The notes below the pieces were generated by a model. That model ran no database searches, was not told the origin of the DNA, and was given only the letters and a program-made list of their open reading frames with translations. The position numbers were made by a program, and so were the translations under genes. A stretch of DNA of 39,720 bases from Francisellaceae bacterium UBA6186 (lineage in GTDB: Bacteria; Pseudomonadota; Gammaproteobacteria; UBA6186; Azoamicaceae): the NCBI GenBank assembly GCA_002422785.1, contig DITK01000052.1, positions 1 to 39,720 of the forward strand, written 5' to 3'. Below are positions 9,198-16,759 of the stretch, piece by piece; the first letter of the stretch is position 1, and each line of letters opens with the position of its first letter.

Positions 9198-11582
9198 TCA
9201 TAATGATAGATTGATCTTTGATAGTTGGTGAGGTAGATCGTTAGATAATTCAATTAATCTAGGCTGTATAGCTAGTGAATCATTTTCTTTAACAACTTCA
9301 GCATTAATATCGTTAGTACGAGTAATAATATTAACTATTTTTTCAACCAATCCATTTATTAATTCTTTGTCTATTATGGCTTTATTGATTAATTCCTGTA
9401 ATGCTTGATATTTTGGTGTACCTATAACTTGCGGCAAAAGCTTGTTTTGTAATGTTTCTATATCATAATTTAGCAACAACGATAACAATGCTGCATTGGA
9501 ATTGTCTGTTAATTTATATAGATTCTCTATATTAAACTCAGCTATTACTATTGTAGCTGAGTTTTGATCTTGCAACAAAGATAATAATTGCTCGATTCCA
9601 CTACTAGCATTACCCGGTAAAAACCTATTAGTGGCCATTAAATTTAAACTTACTAAAGCTTGTGTTAAATCAATATATGGATTTAACATTGCAGTAATCT
9701 TATTCACATCTTTAATAAGATTATTTAAAGTATCTGTAATATTCATGCCTCGTTGGGGATTTTTTAACTGTGCTAAATATTTTCGCAAATTAATCATACT
9801 TTTATTAAAATCACTTCCCGGAGCAACATACTCTGTAATTTTTGCAGGATCATCAAATTTTTCAAACAATTGAATAATATGTTCTAAAATAGTGACACTT
9901 ATAGTCACAATGTCTGGAGCTTGTTGTTTACCAGTTGTTACAGAAATAGCACCTCTTGTCTGTGATGGCTTAAATATAGCAACAATGCTTTCTAGATCAT
10001 CACCTAATAATAAATTACTACCAAGATATAATGGGAAAGAACAGTTATCTACCAATTTGGTAACTAAATCTGAAATCACTGCGATATTGGGTTGTTGAAG
10101 ATTTTCTGTTAGCTGTTGTTGTATAGATGCCACATATTTATCTCTTAATACCGTAACACTAGTATTATTTATGTCTTTGGCAGATATTTCTGCAATTACT
10201 TGGGTTTCAACAACTTCTTTTAATAAATCTAACAAATTAACGCTAGATGAGCTTGCGGCCATATTCAAACTGTAATTATTTTTATTACCTTCCAACGGAT
10301 CATCATCTAATTCAGTTACTTCCAAGTCTTGCGACCAATGACTCCTATTTGATAATTGTGCTAACGCTATGCCAATCTCTTCAAAAGTTGCAATATCCAC
10401 TGGGAGATCATCATCTTGCTGATTGCTATCTGATGGTAATTGATTATTAATTTTTTCTAAATTTAACACCAGCTCATCTGGCAAAGAAACAACAGTTGCC
10501 GTTTTTAAAAGATCCACTATTGTAGTTATTGCAGCATCTATATTAGGTTGAGATTTTTCTTGATTTGTTTCTATTGTGGCAGTTACACTGGCTTGATGCT
10601 GTTTTTTTTTAGCTAAAACTATCGTTTTGTTTATTAATGATTTGTAATATTCTGTTTTATCAGAAGTTACAGCACTAGATCTTGAAGGATAATTAGTAGC
10701 AACAAGACCTTCGATATCCATCGTAGCAGTAAAATCAATATCATCCGTTCTAGTAGAATCTATTGCTTCATCACTAGGGTTACCTAAAATTGATGCATAT
10801 TGTGCAAAATCTGTAGTTAATTTTTTCATAATTTCATTAAACAAATTATTAAAATCTTCGTCATTTAATATAGGATTACCACCTAAGCCGCCCACTGTTT
10901 TTATTGTAAATGTTTTTTGGAAAATACCTCTAATTTTTTTGTATGAATATTCTGCGTCTTTGCGCATACTTACCATATTACTATCACGTATATCAACATG
11001 ACGTAGTTGTCTAATAGCATACTTGCTAAACAAATTTATCACTTTCAACATGTGATCTTTAAAATCTGTTTTTCTCTGTAAAATTTGCAATTTTCTTGTT
11101 AATTCTTGATTGGCCTTAATTAATAATTGTTTTTTCTTTCCATCTATTTCTGCTTTCATGTCTGCCAAATGCGATTGGTTATACTGTGTGGCTAATTTAT
11201 CTTTAGCTGCATTTAATATCTCATCTTTTCTTGTGTTGAATTTTTTTAATTTTTCTTGATCTTGTTTTGATCGATATGGTGGTTCTGTTTTCTCGATAAC
11301 TTCTGAAGATTTTTTGATTTCAGTTAATTCTAGTTGTTCTTGATGAGATAAAATTTTTTTTAATTCACTTGGTTTTAATTGTTTTTTATAAGTTAGCAAT
11401 ATCTTGTTGTTTTCTTCAGTTAATTTTTTTCGTAAAACTTCTATTGTTCTATCTGGATCATAAATCACAAGTTTTTTTTTGCTATCAATTTCACTTTGTA
11501 TATGTTCGTAAATATATTTATTAATAGCATTTTTAATAAATGTTATAACGTCATCTTGTGTTGGATTCCGAAAGCCGCTCAT
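9198..11582 (-). CDS. Large helical protein of unknown function with C-terminal NDLPH motif
   Basis: I do not recognise this 794-residue protein. No signal peptide or transmembrane segment is seen. Residues about 35-175 are Lys/Glu/Gln-rich and heptad-like, probably a coiled coil. The rest is mixed helical with acidic, Asn/Ser-rich linkers. The extreme C-terminus carries L-S-N781-D-L-P-H785 followed by a short hydrophobic tail; the same motif occurs twice in the protein encoded at 12501-14468. The ATG at 11582 has a good ribosome site (GGAG, and AAGG nearer). It is the last of three same-strand genes, 100 bp behind the middle one, so it may share the transcript or use the weak promoter near 11615. 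A structural or host-directed role is possible, but nothing here proves either. Confidence 0.85.
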   Translation of the reverse strand: MSGFRNPTQDDVITFIKNAINKYIYEHIQSEIDSKKKLVIYDPDRTIEVLRKKLTEENNKILLTYKKQLKPSELKKILSHQEQLELTEIKKSSEVIEKTEPPYRSKQDQEKLKKFNTRKDEILNAAKDKLATQYNQSHLADMKAEIDGKKKQLLIKANQELTRKLQILQRKTDFKDHMLKVINLFSKYAIRQLRHVDIRDSNMVSMRKDAEYSYKKIRGIFQKTFTIKTVGGLGGNPILNDEDFNNLFNEIMKKLTTDFAQYASILGNPSDEAIDSTRTDDIDFTATMDIEGLVATNYPSRSSAVTSDKTEYYKSLINKTIVLAKKKQHQASVTATIETNQEKSQPNIDAAITTIVDLLKTATVVSLPDELVLNLEKINNQLPSDSNQQDDDLPVDIATFEEIGIALAQLSNRSHWSQDLEVTELDDDPLEGNKNNYSLNMAASSSSVNLLDLLKEVVETQVIAEISAKDINNTSVTVLRDKYVASIQQQLTENLQQPNIAVISDLVTKLVDNCSFPLYLGSNLLLGDDLESIVAIFKPSQTRGAISVTTGKQQAPDIVTISVTILEHIIQLFEKFDDPAKITEYVAPGSDFNKSMINLRKYLAQLKNPQRGMNITDTLNNLIKDVNKITAMLNPYIDLTQALVSLNLMATNRFLPGNASSGIEQLLSLLQDQNSATIVIAEFNIENLYKLTDNSNAALLSLLLNYDIETLQNKLLPQVIGTPKYQALQELINKAIIDKELINGLVEKIVNIITRTNDINAEVVKENDSLAIQPRLIELSNDLPHQLSKINLSL

Positions 11583-11614
11583 TAACCTTGCTCCAATATA
11601 TAATAATTCATCTA

Positions 11615-11620
11615 ATTATA
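11615..11620 (-). promoter_or_regulatory. Possible -10 element before the 794-residue unknown gene
   Basis: TATAAT on the minus strand, 33 bases upstream of the ATG at 11582, in the 100-bp gap between two unknown genes. There is no good -35 match at 16-18 bp (the closest is TTCAAG), and the area is very AT-rich, so it could be chance. Confidence 0.25.
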
Positions 11621-11682
11621 TATAAAGACTTGGTTTTGCTTGAAATAGTTCCTAATTATGCATTATTTTATGTATATACACA

Positions 11683-12495
11683 TTAATGAAGTTCTATTTT
11701 TTTATGTTTATCTTGTGGCGACTTTGCTTTCCCCACTCCCATATTTAAAGCTTGTATCCCTTCGCCTATTTTACCCATAATCTCCAGGTTATCACTAGAA
11801 TGATCATTCAGCCCTAAAGTTTTGATTTTTTGGTTGCTATTACTATATCTTTGAATATTTCTTGCAATTTCCAACATAATTGCCAGAGTTATATAATCTT
11901 TCATATTATTTTTAGTGGTTGTTATATCTATATAACCCTTAGCTGGATCATAATAAACTGTAATTGTTTTAGATGGATGTTCGTTATTAACCAAATAAAA
12001 TTTATGATGATCTTGCTTATCATTTTCCCAAACCCAACCTTGATACACTCCAAATTTTGATTCTTGCGCCAATTTTGTTGCTGATATTTTTTGTTTATCT
12101 TGTTTTGTGTTAAGTTTTTTCTTCAAGTCTACTGCTGATATTTCTTTACTCAATTTTTCAATACTTCTTGATTGTTCTTGTTTAAAATCTTGCCAAGCAA
12201 AAGTTGCTAGATTTGATTTCTGTAATTTTCGTGGCATAAAACTCTTAGCTCCAACTTTTGTTAGTCTTGCAATAAAATAATCTCTTGCTTCAACTTTTTC
12301 TGCTGTATAATATTTTAATCTTGCGGCATCAGAGTTTAATTTATCAGCATAAGCAATTATATATTCTTGTGCTTCCTCTATAGAATCGATTTTATTAGGA
12401 TCTGTAACATTAAATTTAGATAAAAGCATCCCTGGCCTATACTCTTCTGATAATGTTGCTGGTGGTATCATCATCCCTGATAGGCCGGTATTCAA
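11683..12495 (-). CDS. Unknown 270-residue protein; possibly the C-terminal part of the upstream protein
   Basis: I do not recognise this protein. The first half is helical and charged; residues about 150-190 look like a small beta-rich unit (GVYQGWVWE, then TITVYYDP and YIDITTT), followed by helices and a basic tail (KHKKIELH). The frame begins with a TTG at 12495, only 5 bases after the upstream stop, with no Shine-Dalgarno site. ATG codons at 12474 and 12471 are alternatives but are also poorly placed. The frame is open upstream of the TTG to about 12531, across the 8-T run that ends the upstream gene. A -1 shift there would join the two into one chain of 928 residues. It may therefore be an independent gene, a frameshift product or half of a gene split by a base error. 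Confidence 0.65.
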   Translation of the reverse strand: MNTGLSGMMIPPATLSEEYRPGMLLSKFNVTDPNKIDSIEEAQEYIIAYADKLNSDAARLKYYTAEKVEARDYFIARLTKVGAKSFMPRKLQKSNLATFAWQDFKQEQSRSIEKLSKEISAVDLKKKLNTKQDKQKISATKLAQESKFGVYQGWVWENDKQDHHKFYLVNNEHPSKTITVYYDPAKGYIDITTTKNNMKDYITLAIMLEIARNIQRYSNSNQKIKTLGLNDHSSDNLEIMGKIGEGIQALNMGVGKAKSPQDKHKKIELH

Positions 12496-12500
12496 AGTTG

Positions 12501-14468
12501 CTAAAAAAAACTTTGGGCACCTGCCGGCAGATTATCAACAATATTGTCCATTATATGTGGAAGATCGTTAGCAAGCCGTGCCATTTGGTCTACTTGCGAG
12601 GATTGTGTGGCATGTTCTGCCGCATTTTGTAATTCATTAGCATGCGTAATAACCTGAAGAACTTCGTTTGCTTTTTGCTGAGCAAGTTCTAGTTTTGCGT
12701 TAAATGCTGCTTCAATATCTCCTAAAAATCCTACGCCAGCTTCATGCTTGTTAATATTTTGTGCTTTTTCTTTTAAGTGAGCAAATGTACCAAGGTTTGG
12801 GTTATCTGCAACTTCTGTAAATATAGCTTTAATCGTCTCTGATGTCGCTTCAGTTAATAAACCTTGTATTGGTGTTTTTAGACTATCAAGAGCCTGGATT
12901 GCTTCAGGTGTGGTGCAGGCGGCAAGTTGTATTAAATATTCTTGGATCTTAGATGTAGCATCTTTTCGTATCGCCTCCTGCTTATTATGGGATTCTCTCT
13001 CTAACATAGCAGCAAAATCTTGATCCATGCTTTTATTTAGTTCACTTCTGCCGAATTCTTCTTGCTCTAACAATGATGTTTTTGCAATATCTTTAGATAT
13101 GTCTGCAAATAAACTATGTGCTCGTTGTTCCATGTCAATAGAGATATTAGCTCTATTATTTGCTTCTTCCTGTTCAAGATCTGAAAGTAATTTTTCCCCC
13201 ACAGCGTTTAATGCTTCAGTCAAATTATTTTTGAACTCTTGATTTGCTTGTTGTGCTGATGCTTCAATATCTAATCCGATAGTTTCTACAAATTTGCTTA
13301 CGACCGCATCGGTAACTGCGTCTCTTAATTTATCAACAGTTGGGATCTGTTGTTTATCTAAAGTATCATTGCCATCTAGATCAACATTGAATTTATCAAC
13401 AAATATATCTATATTTGCTGTATTTGGTTCATTAGTATCTAACTGAAATAAATTTGCCAAACCAAAACTTTTACTGCCCAACTCTACTACTGCATCAGGT
13501 AAATCACTTGTATAAATTTTTTCTTTTATAGCACTTTCGTGAACAAATTTAGCTGCAGTAAATAATTGTTCAGATATTTTTTTCTGTTCTTTCAAAATAT
13601 TTTTAAGTGATTCTGTGGTACCTTGCATACCAAGTGTAACCTGGTCCATTATTGCTATACTATTTAATTCTGTTTGTTTTTTTTGTAGATCTTCTGTTAT
13701 CTTTTTTAGATTGAATATTGTTTGTTCAGATCTGGCTTTTTTTATAATTTTTTCATCATCCGAACCTGTTGCAGCTGATTTTGCTTTTTGCTCTTTTTCT
13801 ATAGCTGCTGCAATTGATTGTAAATGTTTGCCAATAGTACCTTGGACTGCTGTTAAAGTGACTGCTACTTCTTTGCTTAAATCAGCCACCTTTGTAGTTA
13901 TAACTTCTGTTATTTCACCACCATCTTGAGATGGCAAAGACAAGATAGCCTCAGCTGAATACTCGCATGTTTTGGCAGATAAGCATAACTGTTTGGTATC
14001 CTCAAAAGCAGCTGCCAAAGTTTGCTGTAAATTAGCATCTTGCACTATCTCCGGGATTTTTTTATATAACTCATTTGCTTCTTGACCCGCAAGTTCTGCT
14101 TGTTTTTTAGTTGTTGCAATCAAACATGTTGCAATATGTTTTTTTAATATTACTGGAAGTTCTTCAATAGTCGTCTTATCGTTAACACCAGCAACTTGAA
14201 GTTGCTTTAATTGTGGAAGAACTATATCTAAAAACGACTGCTTCATCTCGGCGGACCAATCGCCGCTATCATTCATAGCCGCTTCTATTTTGTGAGGTAA
14301 GTCATTAGTTAAATTAATTAGATCTTTACCATAACTACCATATTCACTAATCACCACAAGCTCGGCTAATACTTCCATAACAACATCTATTGCTGGAAAA
14401 CTTATATTTTGATTCTTATTTTTTTGGAATTTATAAAGATTAGCAATATTTATTATGGTATTTTTCAT
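12501..14468 (-). CDS. Large helical protein of unknown function with two NDLPH motifs
   Basis: I do not recognise this 655-residue protein. It is almost entirely helical, rich in Ala, Glu, Gln and Lys, with coiled-coil stretches near 215-310 and 390-520. No signal peptide or membrane span is seen. The motif L-x-N-D-L-P-H appears near both ends, at N55-H59 and N634-H638, and again in the protein at 9198-11582. D363-L-D-G-N-D-T-L-D-K-Q-Q374 looks like a calcium-binding loop but has G and D in atypical places and Gln at position 12, so it is weak. The ATG at 14468 follows GAGG with a 6-base spacer. An extended -10 and a perfect inverted repeat lie just upstream. The gene ends at an 8-T run from which a -1 shift would extend it into the next frame. 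Confidence 0.85.
   Translation of the reverse strand: MKNTIINIANLYKFQKNKNQNISFPAIDVVMEVLAELVVISEYGSYGKDLINLTNDLPHKIEAAMNDSGDWSAEMKQSFLDIVLPQLKQLQVAGVNDKTTIEELPVILKKHIATCLIATTKKQAELAGQEANELYKKIPEIVQDANLQQTLAAAFEDTKQLCLSAKTCEYSAEAILSLPSQDGGEITEVITTKVADLSKEVAVTLTAVQGTIGKHLQSIAAAIEKEQKAKSAATGSDDEKIIKKARSEQTIFNLKKITEDLQKKQTELNSIAIMDQVTLGMQGTTESLKNILKEQKKISEQLFTAAKFVHESAIKEKIYTSDLPDAVVELGSKSFGLANLFQLDTNEPNTANIDIFVDKFNVDLDGNDTLDKQQIPTVDKLRDAVTDAVVSKFVETIGLDIEASAQQANQEFKNNLTEALNAVGEKLLSDLEQEEANNRANISIDMEQRAHSLFADISKDIAKTSLLEQEEFGRSELNKSMDQDFAAMLERESHNKQEAIRKDATSKIQEYLIQLAACTTPEAIQALDSLKTPIQGLLTEATSETIKAIFTEVADNPNLGTFAHLKEKAQNINKHEAGVGFLGDIEAAFNAKLELAQQKANEVLQVITHANELQNAAEHATQSSQVDQMARLANDLPHIMDNIVDNLPAGAQSFF
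12503..12510 (-). other. 8-T run: candidate -1 frameshift or indel site joining two reading frames
   Basis: On the minus strand the upstream frame ends CAA AGT TTT TTT TAG. The heptamer T TTT TTT fits the X XXY YYZ slippery pattern and is followed at once by the stop. Slipping back one base reads TTT TTT TTA GCA ACT TTG and enters the downstream frame with no stop. One extra T in the DNA would have the same effect. Confidence 0.5.
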
Positions 14469-14522
14469 GCCTGGCCTCGTTGTTATAATAATTTTTATAA
14501 TAATTTATTATTGTAAATTAGT

Positions 14523-14561
14523 TAATTAAGTTAATCTCGTATTATTAACTTAATTATAGCA
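14523..14561 (-). promoter_or_regulatory. Extended -10 promoter overlapped by a 13-bp inverted repeat (operator-like)
   Basis: On the minus strand TGCTATAAT at 14561-14553 is a perfect extended -10 element. TAATTAAGTTAAT (14523-14535) and ATTAACTTAATTA (14544-14556) form a perfect 13-bp inverted repeat with an 8-base spacer, and one arm overlaps the -10. The core TTAACTTAA recurs at 14583-14591. The cores start at 14526 (reverse orientation), 14545 and 14583, that is 19 and 38 bp apart. This suits a dimeric repressor site controlling the unknown genes at 9198-14468. AT-richness makes chance matches easier. Confidence 0.45.
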
Positions 14562-14662
14562 TCGGCCATAATCTATGCTGGCTTAACTTAACTATTATTT
14601 ATTGCAAATTTGTGAGCTAGGTCTAGATAGGAATATAATCATTAACAAGATCCATAAACGCA

Positions 14663-14689
14663 AAAAGCCAAGTATTAACCTTGGCTTTT
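14663..14689 (-). terminator. Hairpin terminator downstream of the small lipoprotein gene
   Basis: AAAAGCCAAG (14663-14672) pairs with CTTGGCTTTT (14680-14689) across a 7-base loop, a perfect 10-bp stem. On the minus strand it is followed by a run of T, about 30 bp beyond the lipoprotein stop codon, so it probably ends that transcript. It may work in both directions. Confidence 0.65.
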
Positions 14690-14720
14690 ACAGCTTAATG
14701 ATTATAATTATTATTTTAAA

Positions 14721-14867
14721 TTATTTATCGCCATGTTCATGATGCATTTTGCTATGTTCATTATGGTGTGTTGAATGACCATGTTTTGGAGGACAACAGC
14801 AACTAGCCAATGAAATAGAAGATATAGTCAATAAACAAACAAATAATGTGTTTAATAAACTTTTCAT
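14721..14867 (-). CDS. Small His-rich lipoprotein (48 residues)
   Basis: The ATG at 14867 is preceded by AAGGAG with a 10-base spacer. Residues 1-22 form a lipoprotein signal peptide: M-K-S, a hydrophobic stretch (LLNTLFVCLLTISSISL), then the lipobox L20-A-S-C23. The mature part starts with three cysteines (C23-C25), then PPKHGHSTHH and a tail with eight histidines in all (29, 31, 34, 35, 38, 42, 43, 45), ending HHEHGDK. The composition suggests binding of zinc, nickel or copper at the membrane surface, an inference from composition only. It has its own ribosome site and terminator and a possible -10 (TATACT) at 14912-14907, so it looks like a single-gene unit. I know no named family for it. 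Confidence 0.8.
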   Translation of the reverse strand: MKSLLNTLFVCLLTISSISLASCCCPPKHGHSTHHNEHSKMHHEHGDK

Positions 14868-14990
14868 AATACGATTTCTCCTTGTTAACCTTGATTTAAT
14901 TAAAACAGTATAAAGAACTTTACATTAAAGGATAGCTTATTTTCAAACATTTTTTTGATTTTGTATAATTGTTAACTTAAAATATTGATT

Positions 14991-15965
14991 TTAAATATAC
15001 TCGACCTGTGGATCCCTAATTAATAGGTCTTCTACTGCTTGCCTTAATGATATTTCTTGATGCAATATTTGCCAAGTTGATACCACTATTGGCATATCTA
15101 TCTTATGATACATAGCTAATCTATATAGCGTTTCTATATTGTTTAACGCTTCTATTGCTTGACCGATCTCTATTTTAGCCTGTTCAATAGTAATGCCCGT
15201 GGCTAACAACATACCGAACCTACGATTGCGCGATTGATTATCAGAACAAGTTAAAAATATATCACCAACCCCAGATAATCCCATCAAAGTCTGGCTCTTG
15301 GCACCTAATTTGTCTGCTAAACGCAATACTTCTGCCAATCCTCTAGTAATTAATGCCGCTCTAGTATTAGCTCCAAAACCTAACCCATCACATATACCAG
15401 TTGCCACCGCTAAAACATTTTTAAATACACCGCCTAGCTGTACTCCAATTAAATCATTATTTATATAAACTCTAAATGTTTTACAATTTAATTTTTTTAT
15501 TAAATCATTAGCAAATAATTGATCTTTCTCGTGACATGCAACCACAACCGCTGTTGGTAATCCATGAATTACTTCTTTAGCAAAACTTGGACCAGATAAT
15601 ACCGCAATTGGTAGATCTTCACCTAATAAATCAGTAACAATTTGACTAAAAAATTTATTGGTGACTGCGTCCATTCCTTTGGTAGCCCAAGAAATTCTAT
15701 GTTGTTTGAGATCTATATATGGCTTTATTTGATCTATCAAATCACTGAAACCGCTACTAGGGACAGTTATTAATAAATCGCTGGATTGTTTTATCACCGC
15801 AAATAAATCAGTAGTAAATTCAATATTGCTAGGCAATGTAATATCTGGGAAATAATTAATATAATTATGACGGCCCCAAAACAAAATGTTTTCTTGTGGA
15901 CAATTTTTTGCTAAAACTATAGCAAGTGCTGTCCCCCAGGTTCCCGCTCCAAGTACCGCTATCAT
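14991..15965 (-). CDS. gpsA: Glycerol-3-phosphate dehydrogenase [NAD(P)+]
   Basis: GpsA reduces dihydroxyacetone phosphate to sn-glycerol 3-phosphate, the backbone for phospholipid synthesis, in the cytoplasm. The N-terminal nucleotide-binding motif is GAGTWGTALA at residues 6-15. Other family marks are the VLSGPSFAKEV segment, the catalytic lysine in GGVFKNVLA followed by a GLGFGANTRAALI segment, and GLSGVGDIFLTCS. The length of 324 is normal. GGA lies ahead of the ATG. It is the last gene of the rhodanese/glutaredoxin-secB-gpsA group, 57 bp after secB, an order also found in E. coli. Confidence 0.96.
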   Translation of the reverse strand: MIAVLGAGTWGTALAIVLAKNCPQENILFWGRHNYINYFPDITLPSNIEFTTDLFAVIKQSSDLLITVPSSGFSDLIDQIKPYIDLKQHRISWATKGMDAVTNKFFSQIVTDLLGEDLPIAVLSGPSFAKEVIHGLPTAVVVACHEKDQLFANDLIKKLNCKTFRVYINNDLIGVQLGGVFKNVLAVATGICDGLGFGANTRAALITRGLAEVLRLADKLGAKSQTLMGLSGVGDIFLTCSDNQSRNRRFGMLLATGITIEQAKIEIGQAIEALNNIETLYRLAMYHKIDMPIVVSTWQILHQEISLRQAVEDLLIRDPQVEYI

Positions 15966-16022
15966 AAATAAACTATTCCATTACTCTGTCAAACTACCCT
16001 AAACTACTAAATGCAAATGACA

Positions 16023-16664
16023 TTAATTAACCTTATTGGTATCGGTACCGTCTTTTTGACTGTCTAGACGTTGCTGATACAGAGTGGCGAAATCAATTGG
16101 TGGCAAAATAAATTGAGGAAATCCACCTCTAGTTACTAATGAAGCCACAGATTCCGCAGCATAAGGAAATAAAATCGTTGGGGCAGTCGTTGATAACACT
16201 CTATCTAACTGTAAATCTTGTAGCCCTTTAACAGTAAACATTCCAGCAAGCTTAATATCAATTAAAAATGCTACTATCTCTTGTTCTTGCTGCTCTTTAG
16301 AGGCTGTATCGGTTGCATTTTTGTTTTTTAATTTGGTAGAAATAGTGGTGTGTAACACTACTTCGTGTAATCCTGCTGCTTGATCTATTACTCTACGCAT
16401 TACTTGAATATCAAATTTTACTTGTGGTTCCCAAGGCATAGAAAATGCTTGCGGAGTAGCCGGTGCTTCATAAGAAATGTCTTTTACAAAAATACTATGA
16501 ATAGTTAAATTAGCTGGTTCAACATCTTTATTTTGACTAGCACCTTTAGATGAGTCAACTTTTTTGTGCTCAGTATTATTTTCATGCTCTTCTTTCGGGT
16601 TAGACAGTTGAACAATTTTTTTATCTTTATCTTTTTTTCCTAATATACTTTTAAAATCTTTCAT
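16023..16664 (-). CDS. secB: Protein-export chaperone SecB with long N-terminal extension
   Basis: SecB holds preproteins unfolded and delivers them to SecA. The core starts near residue 53 (LTIHSIFVKDISYEAP) and contains WEPQVKFDIQV, the ILFPYAAESVASLVTRGGFPQ segment and a C-terminal LPPIDFATLY. The protein has 213 residues against roughly 150-165 for typical SecB. The extra length is a Lys/Glu/Asn-rich N-terminal extension of about 50 residues and a polar insert of roughly a dozen residues near 113-127. The ATG at 16664 has GGAGA 9 bases upstream, which supports the long form; no other Met lies before the core. The extension may be a disordered tail with little effect on folding. Confidence 0.93.
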   Translation of the reverse strand: MKDFKSILGKKDKDKKIVQLSNPKEEHENNTEHKKVDSSKGASQNKDVEPANLTIHSIFVKDISYEAPATPQAFSMPWEPQVKFDIQVMRRVIDQAAGLHEVVLHTTISTKLKNKNATDTASKEQQEQEIVAFLIDIKLAGMFTVKGLQDLQLDRVLSTTAPTILFPYAAESVASLVTRGGFPQFILPPIDFATLYQQRLDSQKDGTDTNKVN

Positions 16665-16759
16665 GTTACTTTTTCTCCGCTTGAAATTTAACCAAAACTA
16701 AACAGTGCATGTAAACTATTACAGAAATCATTGACTTAATTACAACTTAGCACAAAATA

